DNA of 64,000 nucleotides from Bacillus cytotoxicus. Lineage in GTDB: Bacteria; Bacillota; Bacilli; Bacillales; Bacillaceae_G. The stretch is taken from positions 62,001 through 126,000 of the forward strand of contig NZ_JAMBOP010000008.1 in the NCBI RefSeq assembly GCF_023715645.1. Direction: 5' to 3'. Shown here in pieces: positions 1 to 8,905 of this stretch; positions within the stretch are counted from its first letter, which is position 1; each line of letters begins with the position of its first letter. The position numbers and the translations under genes were made by a program. The notes under the pieces were generated by a model. The model was not told the DNA's origin. It made no database searches and saw nothing but the letters and a program-made list of their open reading frames with translations.

Positions 1-2
1 GT

Positions 3-431
3 GAAATTGTCAATCATCCTGGTGCGGTAGCAATTATTGTAATTACAGATGACGGAAAAATTGTGTTAGTTGAACAGTATCGGAAAGCGATGGAAAAAGC
101 GTTAGTAGAAATTCCTGCTGGAAAGTTGGAACAGGGAGAAAAACCTGAAGTTACAGCAATTCGTGAATTAGAAGAAGAAACAGGGTACATATGTGATAAC
201 ATGGAGCTCATTACGTCATTTTACACTTCACCAGGGTTTGCAGATGAAATTGTATACGTATATGAAGCAACTGGTTTGAAGAAGAAAGAAGATAAAGCGG
301 ATCTTGATGAAGATGAGTTCGTTGAGTTAATGGAAGTATCATTAGAAGAGGCGCTGCAACTAATAAAAGAGCAACGTATTCATGATGCTAAGACAATGTT
401 TGCAATTCAATATTTACAGCTAAAAAAATAA
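3..431 (+). CDS. nudF: ADP-ribose pyrophosphatase (Nudix hydrolase), 5' end outside window
   Basis: The reading frame is open from base 3, so the true start lies before the window. A Nudix box is visible, beginning GKLEQGEKPEV and continuing with REL and EEETGY, which matches GX5EX7REUXEEXGU. This box binds the divalent metal that hydrolyses ADP-ribose and related nucleoside diphosphate derivatives in the cytosol. The downstream spoIIM-fur-yqzK-xerD order is the usual neighbourhood of nudF in Bacillus. The gene ends at a strong terminator. Family assignment is firm; the exact substrate is inferred from synteny. Confidence 0.9.
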   Translation, partial: EIVNHPGAVAIIVITDDGKIVLVEQYRKAMEKALVEIPAGKLEQGEKPEVTAIRELEEETGYICDNMELITSFYTSPGFADEIVYVYEATGLKKKEDKADLDEDEFVELMEVSLEEALQLIKEQRIHDAKTMFAIQYLQLKK

Positions 432-462
432 ACACTCGCTGCATGCGAGTGTTTATTTTTTT
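430..462 (+). terminator. Rho-independent terminator of nudF
   Basis: AACACTCGC and GCGAGTGTT arms around TGCAT, followed by TATTTTTTT; it overlaps the nudF stop codon. Confidence 0.85.
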
Positions 463-477
463 AGAATGTGAAAATGA

Positions 478-634
478 CTAGCTCCTCACTTTATCCCGCT
501 ATTCGTGGGCAGTAATACTCCCGCCTCAAAATTCAGCAAAAGCAAAGAAGTTAGGCGGGAGATAAACTGCCCGTAAAAGCCCGATTGGTTCAACTAATAA
601 TCAGTGGGGAATGAAGAAAACCCCCACTGATTAA
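478..634. repeat. Interspersed repeat, second family (nested hairpins)
   Basis: This 150-base non-coding stretch is built of nested inverted repeats. GGGCAGT/ACTGCCC encloses CTCCCGCCT/AGGCGGGAG, and a separate hairpin AATCAGTGGGG/CCCCCACTGATT follows. It has no ORF. I remember very similar segments between genes of B. cereus-group genomes, but cannot verify that here. The last hairpin lies just beyond the stop of the minus-strand acetyltransferase. A shorter relative (CCCCCAC/GTGGGGG then TAGTTCAATT) occurs at 48798-48835. Confidence 0.65.
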
Positions 635-643
635 AGTTTCACT

Positions 644-1195
644 TTATTGTATTTTTGCGTATACACACGTATCACGTAAACTACCATCAGGAGCAAGGAA
701 ATCATTTTCGTGTGTGCCTTCTAGTATAAACTCTAGGCGCTCTGCAACTAATCGTGCATTTGTATTATTTGCATCACAGCGAATTTCAAGGCGTTTTGCT
801 CCAAGTTTATCGAAAGCGAATTGAACAGCTCCTTTTAATGCTTCTGTCATATATCCTTGTCTTGTATAGGAGCTATGAAGCCAAAAGCTAATGGAAAACT
901 TCGGAATATCCCAATTTTCTGGATGAAGAGTAAGTGCACCGATGAAAGTACCCGACGTTTTCTCGTATAGATGGAACGGTAATGTTTCGCGAAGTAAAAA
1001 TTTCCCATGTGCTGCTCTTACTGCTGATTCTGCTGTTTCTTCAGTATCTTCTGTAATAGCTATCCATGGCTGTAAGTCTTCTAATGAAGCTTGAATTGCT
1101 TCGTAAACTTCTGTTCCATCACCTGGGAACGGTTTTCGTACTTGTAAGCGCTCAGTCTGAAATAATGTTGGAAAATCTAATAATAGTTGTTTCAA
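644..1195 (-). CDS. GNAT family N-acetyltransferase (RimJ/RimL type)
   Basis: A 183-residue protein with the RimJ/RimL-type beginning TERLQVRKPFPGD, a mid region FIGALTLHPENWDIPKFSISFW, and the acetyl-CoA loop region YTRQGYMTEALKGAVQFAF (a relaxed Q/RxxGxA motif), then LEIRCDANNTNA. Such enzymes move an acetyl group from acetyl-CoA to an N-terminal or side-chain amine of a protein or small molecule; the substrate cannot be told from sequence. The start is backed by AGGAGGG eight bases upstream. It is monocistronic and opposite to nudF. Confidence 0.85.
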   Translation of the reverse strand: MKQLLLDFPTLFQTERLQVRKPFPGDGTEVYEAIQASLEDLQPWIAITEDTEETAESAVRAAHGKFLLRETLPFHLYEKTSGTFIGALTLHPENWDIPKFSISFWLHSSYTRQGYMTEALKGAVQFAFDKLGAKRLEIRCDANNTNARLVAERLEFILEGTHENDFLAPDGSLRDTCVYAKIQ

Positions 1196-1299
1196 ACGAA
1201 ATCCCTCCTATTCTCTTCTTTTAAGTTTAGCAAAGTGGCGTGGAATTTCAATGATAATTCGTCATACTTTTTTCTTTCTATCATACATTCTATATAGAT

Positions 1300-1714
1300 A
1301 CAAATTGAAACCTGACGTAACTACTCAGTCACTCTATGAAAAAAAAGGCAGAAAACCACTTTCTTTTTAGGTTGGCGAGAGCAACTGGCCGCGTGTTGGA
1401 GCGGTCAGGGCCTTTTCCTGCTACGCGCAACGTTTTCAAACAAAGAAAGGTAACAAGGTGTAGGTCCATTTTTATCTTCATGACAGCAATCTAGATGCTG
1501 TCATGAAGATAATTTTTCAATGAAATTACTGAGTAGTTATAACCTGACATAAAACCCGTTTTTTTATGTGGATGAGAGCGTCAGGCCATGAGTAGAAGTA
1601 AATAATTCCTTTTTATTCCATATATGTTGTGCAAACAAAAAGAGAAAGAAAGTATCAGGTTACTTTGTGCTTGGCGGCAACTTATGTGCCCAAAAGCTAA
1701 GTTGGATTTATATA
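1300..1714 (+). repeat. bcr-like repeat copy, interrupted by a TIR element
   Basis: Host copy of the interspersed repeat. Its first 17 bases (ACAAATTGAAACCTGAC) are separated from the rest (AACCTGACATAAAACCC onward, ending near GTTGGATTTATATAG) by the element at 1317-1540. The sequence AACCTGAC is present on both sides of the insert. The copy runs to within 28 bases of the spoIIM start codon, so the spoIIM promoter must lie in or beyond the repeat. Confidence 0.8.
1317..1540 (+). mobile_element. MITE-like element with 14-bp terminal inverted repeats
   Basis: Bounded by GTAACTACTCAGTC and a matching right end ACTGAGTAGTTAT, 224 bp long, flanked by the exact 8-bp duplication AACCTGAC at 1309-1316 and 1541-1548. 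The interior carries the shared repeat core (GGCGAGAGC, ACTGGCC, GCGGTCAGGGCC, TTTTCCTGC) and a long CATGACAGCA/TGCTGTCATG hairpin near the right end. No transposase is encoded, so it would need one in trans. Related copies: 42427-42697 and 43662-43889. Confidence 0.75.
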
Positions 1715-1741
1715 GTAAGGGAGAGAACGGAGGGAATAAAT

Positions 1742-2392
1742 ATGCTAAGGAAATCATCTTGGCAAGATCGTATAACATATCATGTACAAGAACATGCTTC
1801 ACTATATGTATTTGTAGCAGTTCTTTTATTAATGGGAGTTATTTTTGGAGCGATTCTTGTGAATAGTTTACAAGTAAGTCAAAAGCAAGACTTATACTTT
1901 TACTTGAGTCGTTTTTTTGGACAAGTTTCCAAAGGACAATTTGCAAATGCAGGTGAGATGTTTCGAGAAAGTTACCTATCGCAGCTGAAATACATTGGCT
2001 TTATTTGGATTTTAGGTATTTCCATCATCGGTTTGCCACTTATTTTTGTTTTATTATTTTTAAAAGGAGTCGTTGTTGGGTTTACAGTAGGCTTTTTAGT
2101 GAGTCAACTCGGTTGGAACGGCCTATTATTAGTATTTGTGGCTGTACTTCCACAAAATATAATTATCATACCGACGTTTCTTATTATGACGACGATTGCA
2201 GCTAGCTTTTCGTTACGAATGATTCGACATCAATTCATTCGTAAAGTAAATGAGCCATTGCTACCACTATTTATACGCTACACTTGCTTTTTTCTTATTA
2301 TCGGTGTCGTATTAGCGATTTCTTCAGGAATTGAAGCGTATGTATCACCAACTTTTATGAAACAAGTCATGGATACTATTAATAAAAAATAA
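1742..2392 (+). CDS. spoIIM: Stage II sporulation protein M
   Basis: A 216-residue integral membrane protein (about five hydrophobic segments), part of the SpoIIDMP complex that remodels septal peptidoglycan during forespore engulfment in the mother cell. I chose the ATG at 1742 because GGAGGGAATAA precedes it. An upstream in-frame start at 1667 would add 25 residues read from the interspersed repeat and is rejected. The fur-yqzK-xerD genes follow, as in B. subtilis. In B. subtilis it is under sigma-E; here the upstream region is repeat sequence and I find no convincing sigma-E site. Confidence 0.92.
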   Translation: MLRKSSWQDRITYHVQEHASLYVFVAVLLLMGVIFGAILVNSLQVSQKQDLYFYLSRFFGQVSKGQFANAGEMFRESYLSQLKYIGFIWILGISIIGLPLIFVLLFLKGVVVGFTVGFLVSQLGWNGLLLVFVAVLPQNIIIIPTFLIMTTIAASFSLRMIRHQFIRKVNEPLLPLFIRYTCFFLIIGVVLAISSGIEAYVSPTFMKQVMDTINKK

Positions 2393-2400
2393 TTACACTT

Positions 2401-2415
2401 TGAGAATTATTATCA
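2401..2415 (+). promoter_or_regulatory. Fur box upstream of fur
   Basis: TGAGAATTATTATCA matches the 7-1-7 Fur operator TGATAATNATTATCA at 14 of 15 positions. It lies 22 bases upstream of the fur -35 element, suggesting metal-dependent autoregulation. Confidence 0.65.
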
Positions 2416-2437
2416 AGTAATTTTGATTATTTTTCTT

Positions 2438-2465
2438 TTGACAGTTGCCCTTCTTCTGATATAAT
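2438..2465 (+). promoter_or_regulatory. Sigma-A promoter of fur
   Basis: TTGACA, a 16-base spacer and TATAAT, both hexamers at consensus, 35 bases before the fur start codon. Confidence 0.8.
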
Positions 2466-2499
2466 GGGGTAAGAGTGGCGAGGGAGGGAGTAGTACCGA

Positions 2500-2955
2500 A
2501 TGGAAGAAAGAATTGATCGAATAAAAAAGCAATTACATGCAGCAAGTTATAAATTAACACCACAACGTGAAGCAACAGTTCGCGTGCTGCTAGAAAATGA
2601 AGAAGATCATTTAAGCGCGGAAGATGTTTACCTCCTTGTAAAAGAAAAGTCGCCAGAGATCGGACTTGCAACCGTCTATCGAACTTTGGAGCTATTATCC
2701 GAGTTAAAGATTGTCGACAAGATTAATTTCGGTGACGGTGTTTCGCGCTATGACTTACGTCAAGAAGGAGCATCACGTTTTCATCATCATTTAATTTGTA
2801 CAGAATGCGGTGCAGTAGAAGAAATTCAAGAAGATTTGCTTGGCGAAGTAGAAACAAGAGTAGAACAAGAGTGGCGCTTTAAAGTAAAAGACCATCGTTT
2901 AACGTTCCACGGCATTTGTGAAAATTGCCAAGAAAAATTAACTGAAGAAAATTAG
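2500..2955 (+). CDS. fur: Fur family ferric uptake regulator
   Basis: A 151-residue metal-dependent repressor. The N-terminal half holds the winged helix (LTPQREATVRVLLENE, GLATVYRTLELL). The C-terminal dimerisation half holds the histidine cluster FHHHLICTECG and a second CENC pair, the two CxxC motifs of the structural zinc site. Length, position between spoIIM and yqzK, and the Fur box in front of its own promoter favour Fur over the paralogues PerR and Zur. Its likely role is repression of iron uptake genes when iron is sufficient. Confidence 0.93.
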   Translation: MEERIDRIKKQLHAASYKLTPQREATVRVLLENEEDHLSAEDVYLLVKEKSPEIGLATVYRTLELLSELKIVDKINFGDGVSRYDLRQEGASRFHHHLICTECGAVEEIQEDLLGEVETRVEQEWRFKVKDHRLTFHGICENCQEKLTEEN

Positions 2956-2988
2956 CCTTTTCCTATTTAGCTAGGGAGAGGTTTTTTG
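2954..2988 (+). terminator. Terminator of fur
   Basis: Imperfect stem CCTTTTCCTA/TAGGGAGAGG (with G-U pairs) around TTTAGC, followed by TTTTTTG. Confidence 0.7.
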
Positions 2989-3058
2989 TTTATATTAGGT
3001 ATAAATGACGAAAAGCTTGGCATATGTTGTAATAACATATATTTTGGAGGAATTTACA

Positions 3059-3289
3059 ATGCGCCGAGCAATGAAAGTTATTTTTGATGGTTTGAAAGTA
3101 TTTTTATTGTTTACCAGTTGTACCATTTTGTTTTATTTCGCTATACTATGGATAAATGAAGAATATGAAAGCTATCATCGTTATGAAAAACCGAAAGAAG
3201 AAATGGTAGAAAAAGTATCTGGAACAGAAGAACCTGCAAAAGATGCTTTCGTAAACAGAATGATTTTTTTCTATGAAAATGGGGAGTAG
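3059..3289 (+). CDS. yqzK: YqzK family protein (DUF4227)
   Basis: A 76-residue protein with one N-terminal membrane segment (VFLLFTSCTILFYFAILWI) followed by a short charged tail ending in NRMIFFYENGE. It matches the remembered DUF4227/YqzK family, which sits between fur and xerD in Bacillus and has no assigned function. The ATG at 3059 is preceded by TTGGAGGAATTTACA; an in-frame ATG at 3005 would prepend 18 residues without a ribosome site. It almost touches xerD (6-base gap), so the two are probably co-transcribed. Confidence 0.85.
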   Translation: MRRAMKVIFDGLKVFLLFTSCTILFYFAILWINEEYESYHRYEKPKEEMVEKVSGTEEPAKDAFVNRMIFFYENGE

Positions 3290-3295
3290 AGAAGA

Positions 3296-4186
3296 TTGGA
3301 AGATCAATTACAAGATTTTATTCATTATATGGTTGTTGAAAAAGGATTAGCTAAAAATACAGTTGTATCTTATGAACGTGATCTCAAAAGTTATATGAAG
3401 TATTCACAAAAGGTGGAAGGAATTACATCTTTTCATGATGTGACGCGTATGCATATTGTGAATTTTTTACATCACCTAAAAGAGAATGATAAATCTTCAA
3501 AAACATTGGCGCGTCACATTGCATCTATTCGATCGTTTCATCAATTTTTATTACGTGAACGTGTTGTGGAACATGACCCATCTGTACATATTGAAACGCC
3601 TCAGGCTGAGCGGAAATTACCGAAAGTACTATCGATTGATGAGGTAGAAGCTTTATTACAAACTCCAAAAGCAACGAGTTCTTTTGGAATCCGTGATAAG
3701 GCCATGCTGGAGTTATTATATGCGACAGGGTTACGTGTTTCTGAGTTAATTCAATTAAACTTAGCTGATGTACATTTAACAATGGGGTTTGTTCGTTGCA
3801 TTGGAAAAGGAAATAAAGAGAGAATTATCCCTCTTGGCAGCTTAGCGGCCGAAGCGATTCAGCATTATATCGAAAAGGGAAGACCAGAATTATTAGGAAA
3901 GAAAACGGCCGAAGCACTCTTTTTAAATCATCATGGAAATCGCTTATCGCGCCAAGGATTTTGGAAAATTTTAAAGAGACTTGCAAAAGAAGCTAACATT
4001 CAAAAAGAACTTACACCGCATACGTTGCGTCATTCTTTTGCAACGCATTTATTAGAGAATGGGGCAGATTTAAGGGCAGTACAAGAAATGCTTGGTCATG
4101 CTGATATTTCAACAACACAAATTTATACACATGTTTCAAAAACTAGATTAAAAGATGTATATAAACAGTTCCACCCAAGGGCATGA
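3296..4186 (+). CDS. xerD: Site-specific tyrosine recombinase XerD
   Basis: A 296-residue tyrosine recombinase that, with XerC, resolves chromosome dimers at dif. An N-terminal SAM-like core-binding domain ([18 protein letters not shown]) precedes the catalytic domain. Catalytic residues are visible: Arg in ATGLRVSEL, Lys in [12 protein letters not shown], HxxR in [11 protein letters not shown], His in GHADISTTQ, and the Tyr nucleophile in IYTHV. The start is TTG after GGGGAGTAGAGAAGA. The terminator stem overlaps the stop codon. Confidence 0.95.
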   Translation: MEDQLQDFIHYMVVEKGLAKNTVVSYERDLKSYMKYSQKVEGITSFHDVTRMHIVNFLHHLKENDKSSKTLARHIASIRSFHQFLLRERVVEHDPSVHIETPQAERKLPKVLSIDEVEALLQTPKATSSFGIRDKAMLELLYATGLRVSELIQLNLADVHLTMGFVRCIGKGNKERIIPLGSLAAEAIQHYIEKGRPELLGKKTAEALFLNHHGNRLSRQGFWKILKRLAKEANIQKELTPHTLRHSFATHLLENGADLRAVQEMLGHADISTTQIYTHVSKTRLKDVYKQFHPRA

Positions 4187-4206
4187 GTTTTTCATGTCCT
4201 TTTTCT
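4177..4206 (+). terminator. Terminator of xerD
   Basis: AGGGCATGA/TCATGTCCT stem with TTTTTC tail; the stop codon TGA is inside the left arm. Confidence 0.8.
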
Positions 4207-4222
4207 ATTACAGTAAAAAAAC

Positions 4223-4250
4223 TTCACAAAAACTTCACAAACATTTCGTA
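4223..4250 (+). promoter_or_regulatory. Direct TTCACA repeats resembling a PhoP box
   Basis: TTCACA, TTCACA and TTCGTA occur at an exact 11-base period. This is the spacing and near-consensus of PhoP binding sites (TT[ACT]ACA repeats). A -10-like TATACT follows at 4295, in front of the YtkA-like lipoprotein. Pattern seen; regulator inferred. Confidence 0.35.
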
Positions 4251-4326
4251 CATTGTTTTCAGCAGAAAGCTAGAATATGAACGCATAATTCCTCTATACT
4301 AATATAGGACGAAGGAGGAAGTTATA

Positions 4327-5070
4327 ATGAAGAAACTTTTAATTACATTATTTATCGCCATGCTAGCTTTAGCTGGTTGTAATACGAAATCGGATGAAAA
4401 AGCGAAAAATGATAAGCAACTTGTAGAAGTAAAAGTAGAAGTGAAAACAAATCCTGAAACAATAAAACCAAATGAAAAAGTAGAAGTACAAGCAATTGTT
4501 ACACAAGGGAAAGAAAAAGTAACAGATGCAGATGATGTGAAATTTGAAATTTGGAAAGATGGCGAAGAGAAAAAAGAAATGGTAAATGCAAAGCATAAAG
4601 GGAACGGCGTTTATACAATCGATAAAACATTCCCGAATGACGGTGTATACCATATTATCGCACATACAAATGCACGTGATATGCATGTGATGCCAGAAGT
4701 AAAAGTAGCTGTTGGTAATGCAAAAGTAACTGAAGAAAAGAAAGCTCATGATAGTCATGAAGCTGGTCATGGTGATCATAAAAGCGAGACAATGATTCAT
4801 CTAATGGCAGATGGTGTAAAAGCAAATACAGAATCTACAATGAAAGTACACTTAAAACAAAAAGAAGAAGCATTAACTAGTGCGGAAGTTCAACTTGAAA
4901 TTTGGAAAGATGGTGCAGAAAAGCATGAGTTTGTTCCAGCAAAAGAAGGGAACAAAGGTGAATATACAAGCACGCATACATTTAAAGAAACAGGAACATA
5001 TAAAGTGAAGGTTCATGTACGAAAAGGTGATCTTCATGATCATAAAGAAGAAACGGTTGAAGTGAAGTAA
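4327..5070 (+). CDS. FixH/YtkA-like domain lipoprotein (two domains)
   Basis: A 247-residue secreted lipoprotein. The signal peptide MKKLLITLFIAMLALAGC has a clear lipobox (LAGC), so Cys18 is lipidated on the outer face of the membrane. Two copies of one domain follow, each with the signature EIWKDGxEKxE and a C-terminal YxxxxHxxxxDxH stretch, at about residues 35-130 and 150-245. A histidine-rich linker (HDSHEAGHGDHK) joins them. YtkA-like domains resemble FixH; metal or redox handling at the cell surface is plausible but unproven. Good AAGGAGG ribosome site. Confidence 0.8.
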   Translation: MKKLLITLFIAMLALAGCNTKSDEKAKNDKQLVEVKVEVKTNPETIKPNEKVEVQAIVTQGKEKVTDADDVKFEIWKDGEEKKEMVNAKHKGNGVYTIDKTFPNDGVYHIIAHTNARDMHVMPEVKVAVGNAKVTEEKKAHDSHEAGHGDHKSETMIHLMADGVKANTESTMKVHLKQKEEALTSAEVQLEIWKDGAEKHEFVPAKEGNKGEYTSTHTFKETGTYKVKVHVRKGDLHDHKEETVEVK

Positions 5071-5071
5071 G

Positions 5072-5100
5072 GAACAGCTCTTTGAAAGAGCTGTTTTTAT
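5072..5100 (+). terminator. Terminator of the lipoprotein gene
   Basis: AACAGCTCTTTGAAAGAGCTGTTTTTATTT: 10-base stem, T tail. Confidence 0.9.
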
Positions 5101-5120
5101 TTACATTTATATATAAATGT

Positions 5121-5256
5121 AAAATGAAAACCTAACATAAAACCCTTTTTTTAGATGGACGAGAGCATCTGGCCATGCGTAGAATCGGTCAGTTCCTTTT
5201 TCTGCCACATGCTGGTCACATTTTGTTCTTCATTGTAATAACTTATATATTGAAAA
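5121..5256 (+). repeat. bcr-like repeat copy
   Basis: Begins AAAACCTAACATAAAACCC, carries GACGAGAGCATCTGGCC, GGTCAG, TTTCTGCCACATGC, and ends in the AACTTATATATTGAAAAA tail. Confidence 0.75.
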
Positions 5257-5390
5257 AATCCAAATGAACTTATATATTAGTTTCATTAGCACTTCTGTGC
5301 AGAATAGATTACAATAAAATGTGTAGAAAATATGAAATGTGATAAAAATTCCTTAAAAAGAAAGCGTGAACATGTTATGATAGCTGTAGA

Positions 5391-5405
5391 AGATGTCTGA
5401 CATCT
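5391..5405. promoter_or_regulatory. Palindromic operator candidate before deoB
   Basis: AGATGTCTGACATCT is a perfect 7-1-7 palindrome. It is about ten bases past a -10-like TATGAT (5376-5381), a repressor position. It could control the deoB-punA-pdp operon; the protein is unknown. Confidence 0.45.
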
Positions 5406-5480
5406 GACTTAGAAGAAGAAGGAAATTTTTACATTGATTTGAACATACTACATTAGTAGCATATATAGGAGGTTACAGTT

Positions 5481-6665
5481 GTGAGCAAATATAAACGTAT
5501 TTTCCTTATCGTGATGGACTCCGTAGGAATTGGAGAAGCACCAGATGCTGAGAAATATGGCGATAAAGGTTCTGACACACTTGGTCATATCGCAGAACAT
5601 ATGAATGGATTACAAATGCCAAACATGATGAATTTAGGTCTTGGTAATATCCGTGAAATGAAAGGGATTTCCAAAGTAGAGAAGCCACTTGCATATTATA
5701 CAAAAATGCAAGAAAAATCTACGGGTAAAGATACAATGACAGGACACTGGGAGATTATGGGCCTATACATTGATACGCCGTTCCAAGTGTTCCCAGAAGG
5801 ATTCCCAAAAGAATTACTGGATGAATTAGAAGCGAGAACAGGACGTAAAATCATTGGGAATAAACCAGCTTCTGGAACAGGAATTCTTGATGAGCTTGGA
5901 CAGGAGCATATGGAAACAGGTGCATTAATTGTGTATACATCTGCTGATAGCGTACTGCAAATTGCTGCTCATGAAGAAGTTGTACCACTTGAAGAATTAT
6001 ATAACATTTGTAAAATTGCACGTGAGTTAACACTTGATGAAAAATATATGGTTGGTCGTGTAATTGCTCGTCCATTCCTTGGAGAGCCAGGAAACTTTAC
6101 ACGTACACCGAATCGTCATGACTACGCTTTAAAACCATTCGGTCGCACAGTTATGAACGAATTAAAAGATGCTGACTATGATGTAATTGCAATTGGCAAA
6201 ATTTCTGACATTTATGATGGAGAAGGTGTAACAGAGTCTCTTCGTACAAAATCTAACATGGATGGCATGGATAAACTTGTAGATACATTAAACATGGACT
6301 TTACTGGTTTAAGCTTTTTAAATCTAGTTGACTTTGATGCACTATTCGGTCATCGTCGTGATCCTCAAGGATATGGAGAAGCATTGCAGGAATATGATGC
6401 ACGCCTTCCTGAAGTGTTTGAAAAGTTACAAGAAGACGACTTATTACTTATTACAGCTGACCATGGTAATGATCCAATTCACTACGGTACAGACCATACG
6501 CGTGAATATGTACCATTAATAGCGTATAGCCCAAGTATGAAAAATGGTGGACAAGAATTGCCACTTCGTCAAACATTTGCTGATATCGGTGCAACAGTTG
6601 CTGAAAACTTCAATGTGACAATGCCAAAATACGGAAAAAGTTTCTTAAACGAGCTAGGTAAATAG
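5481..6665 (+). CDS. deoB: Phosphopentomutase
   Basis: A 394-residue manganese-dependent enzyme of the alkaline phosphatase superfamily that interconverts (deoxy)ribose 1-phosphate and 5-phosphate. Visible motifs are [13 protein letters not shown] (metal ligand Asp near the N terminus), the [12 protein letters not shown] segment with the phosphorylated Thr, and the metal sites in ITADHGNDP and [12 protein letters not shown]. The GTG start has TAGGAGG eight bases before. It is the first gene of an operon with punA and pdp: the two phosphorylases yield pentose 1-phosphates that this enzyme passes to central metabolism. Confidence 0.96.
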   Translation: MSKYKRIFLIVMDSVGIGEAPDAEKYGDKGSDTLGHIAEHMNGLQMPNMMNLGLGNIREMKGISKVEKPLAYYTKMQEKSTGKDTMTGHWEIMGLYIDTPFQVFPEGFPKELLDELEARTGRKIIGNKPASGTGILDELGQEHMETGALIVYTSADSVLQIAAHEEVVPLEELYNICKIARELTLDEKYMVGRVIARPFLGEPGNFTRTPNRHDYALKPFGRTVMNELKDADYDVIAIGKISDIYDGEGVTESLRTKSNMDGMDKLVDTLNMDFTGLSFLNLVDFDALFGHRRDPQGYGEALQEYDARLPEVFEKLQEDDLLLITADHGNDPIHYGTDHTREYVPLIAYSPSMKNGGQELPLRQTFADIGATVAENFNVTMPKYGKSFLNELGK

Positions 6666-6677
6666 GAGGAATATAAA

Positions 6678-7499
6678 ATGAATCGTGAATTAATTTCAAA
6701 ATCTGCATCATATTTAAAAGGTAAATTTTCAGAAAAACCGACAGTAGGACTAATCCTTGGTTCAGGTTTAGGTGTATTAGCGGATGAAATCGAAAATGCA
6801 GTAGCTGTACCTTATAATGAAATTCCTGAGTTTCCTGTATCTACAGTTGAAGGTCATGCTGGCCAATTAGTATTCGGTACACTTCGAGGAGTTACAGTTG
6901 TAGCAATGCAAGGTCGTTTCCATTACTATGAAGGATATGATATGCAAAAAGTAACATTCCCAGTTCGTGTTATGAAAGAACTAGGTGTAGAAACAGTTGT
7001 TGTTACAAACGCAGCTGGTGGTGTAAATACATCATATGAGCCAGGCGATTTAATGTTAATTTCAGATCACATTAACTTCATGGGTCACAATCCATTAATC
7101 GGACCAAATGATTCTGAAATGGGTGTACGTTTCCCTGATATGTCTGAATCTTATAGTAAAGATCTTCGTGCAATGGCGAAACAAGTTGCAGCTGATTTAA
7201 ATATTAAAGTACAAGAAGGCGTATACGCTGGGATGACAGGTCCTGTATATGAAACACCAGCAGAAATTCGTATGATTCGTACAGTTGGCGGCGATGCTGT
7301 CGGCATGTCAACTGTGCCAGAAGTTATTGTAGCGCGTCATGCTGGTATGAAAGTACTTGGTATTTCTTGTATTTCAAATATGGCAGCTGGTATTTTAGAT
7401 CAGCCGCTTAATCATGAAGAAGTAATTGAAACAACAGAACGTGTAAAAGCAAACTTCTTAGCACTTGTAAAAGAAATTGTAAAACAAATGAAGGGATGA
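6678..7499 (+). CDS. punA: Purine nucleoside phosphorylase (trimeric type)
   Basis: A 273-residue enzyme splitting purine (deoxy)ribonucleosides with phosphate to base and pentose 1-phosphate. Visible family motifs are [11 protein letters not shown] (phosphate site), [23 protein letters not shown], and [18 protein letters not shown]. Its length is typical of the trimeric, mammalian-like class (B. subtilis PupG), not the hexameric DeoD class. It starts 12 bases after deoB with TAGGAGG. Confidence 0.94.
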   Translation: MNRELISKSASYLKGKFSEKPTVGLILGSGLGVLADEIENAVAVPYNEIPEFPVSTVEGHAGQLVFGTLRGVTVVAMQGRFHYYEGYDMQKVTFPVRVMKELGVETVVVTNAAGGVNTSYEPGDLMLISDHINFMGHNPLIGPNDSEMGVRFPDMSESYSKDLRAMAKQVAADLNIKVQEGVYAGMTGPVYETPAEIRMIRTVGGDAVGMSTVPEVIVARHAGMKVLGISCISNMAAGILDQPLNHEEVIETTERVKANFLALVKEIVKQMKG

Positions 7500-7506
7500 G
7501 CTTACA

Positions 7507-8811
7507 ATGAGAATGGTGGACCTAATTGCGAAAAAGCGTGATGGCAAAGCATTAACGACAGAAGAAATTAAATTTATCATTGAAGGGTACACAAATGGTG
7601 ATATTCCAGATTATCAAATGAGTTCACTTGCAATGGCAATTTTCTTCCAAGATATGAATGAGCAGGAACGTGCTGATTTAACGATGGCGATGGTAAATAG
7701 CGGAGATACAATTAATTTATCAGCGATTGAAGGCGTAAAAGTAGATAAGCATTCAACAGGTGGTGTTGGTGATACAACTACACTTGTATTAGGTCCATTA
7801 GTAGCTGCTTTAGATGTACCAGTTGCAAAAATGTCTGGGCGTGGTCTTGGGCATACAGGTGGTACAATTGATAAGCTAGAAGCAGTTCCAGGATTCCATG
7901 TAGAAATTGAAAACGAGGAATTTATTCGTCTTGTAAACGAAAATAAAATTGCCGTTATTGGACAAAGCGGTAATTTAACACCTGCTGACAAAAAGCTATA
8001 TGCACTTCGTGATGTAACAGCAACGGTAAACTCGATCCCGTTAATTGCCAGCTCTATTATGAGTAAAAAAATTGCAGCTGGTGCGGATGCAATCGTTCTT
8101 GATGTAAAAACAGGTGCGGGAGCATTTATGAAAACGGATGAGGATGCGAAGCGATTAGCAGAAGCGATGGTTCGTATCGGTAACAACGTTGGACGTAAAA
8201 CAATGGCTGTTATCTCTGATATGAGTCAGCCGCTTGGTGAGGCAATCGGTAACGCTTTAGAAGTGAAAGAAGCGATTGATACATTACAAGGAAAAGGACC
8301 GAAAGACTTAGAAGAGTTATGTTTAACGCTTGGAAGTCAGATGGTATACTTAGCGGGACAAGCATCTTCTTTAGAAGATGCACGTGAAAAGCTAACTGAA
8401 GTAATGAACAATGGCAAGGCGCTAAATGCGTTTAAAACGTTCTTAGCAGCACAAGGCGGCGATGCTTCTGTTGTTGATGATCCAACGAAACTTCCGCAAG
8501 CGCAATATATGATTGAAGTAGAAGCAAAAGAAGATGGCTATGTGTCTGAAATTGTCGCAGATGAAATTGGTACAGCAGCGATGCTTCTTGGTGCGGGCCG
8601 GGCAACGAAAGAATCTGAAATTGATTTAGCAGTTGGTCTAATGCTTCGTAAAAAAGTTGGCGATAGCGTGAAAAAAGGTGAATCACTTGTAACGATTTAC
8701 GCAAATCGTGAAAATGTAGAAGATGTAAAACAAAAAATTTATGAAAACATGAAAGTGTCTGCAGAGCATGTTAATGCACCGAAATTAGTACACGGCATTG
8801 TAGAGAAATAA
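7507..8811 (+). CDS. pdp: Pyrimidine-nucleoside phosphorylase
   Basis: A 434-residue enzyme acting on uridine and thymidine/deoxyuridine. The N-terminal glycosyltransferase-type helical domain is followed by the phosphate-binding [13 protein letters not shown] (about residues 80-92), [16 protein letters not shown] and [13 protein letters not shown]-terminal domain (about 345-434) carries the LGAGR and [12 protein letters not shown] pieces. The ATG follows punA by 7 bases. It is the third gene of the operon and ends at a strong terminator. Confidence 0.95.
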   Translation: MRMVDLIAKKRDGKALTTEEIKFIIEGYTNGDIPDYQMSSLAMAIFFQDMNEQERADLTMAMVNSGDTINLSAIEGVKVDKHSTGGVGDTTTLVLGPLVAALDVPVAKMSGRGLGHTGGTIDKLEAVPGFHVEIENEEFIRLVNENKIAVIGQSGNLTPADKKLYALRDVTATVNSIPLIASSIMSKKIAAGADAIVLDVKTGAGAFMKTDEDAKRLAEAMVRIGNNVGRKTMAVISDMSQPLGEAIGNALEVKEAIDTLQGKGPKDLEELCLTLGSQMVYLAGQASSLEDAREKLTEVMNNGKALNAFKTFLAAQGGDASVVDDPTKLPQAQYMIEVEAKEDGYVSEIVADEIGTAAMLLGAGRATKESEIDLAVGLMLRKKVGDSVKKGESLVTIYANRENVEDVKQKIYENMKVSAEHVNAPKLVHGIVEK

Positions 8812-8845
8812 AATAAAGTGACAATTTTTCCACGAATTGTACGAT

Positions 8846-8880
8846 AAAAAAGCTAAGGAGTTTTCTCCTTAGCTTTTTTT
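8846..8880 (+). terminator. Terminator of the deoB-punA-pdp operon
   Basis: AAAAAGCTAAGGA/TCCTTAGCTTTTTTT, loop GTTTTC. The corA -10 (TATAAT at 8884) begins only four bases later. Confidence 0.95.
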
Positions 8881-8905
8881 GCATATAATGAAGATGGGTG
8901 AAATT

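Noticed and set aside
1667-1741. Longer spoIIM start
   Set aside because: The extra 25 codons are read from repeat sequence; the ATG at 1742 has the ribosome site.
4369-4800. 143-residue minus-strand frame
   Set aside because: Phe/Tyr/Cys-rich antisense of a Lys/Glu-rich lipoprotein gene; no start signal.
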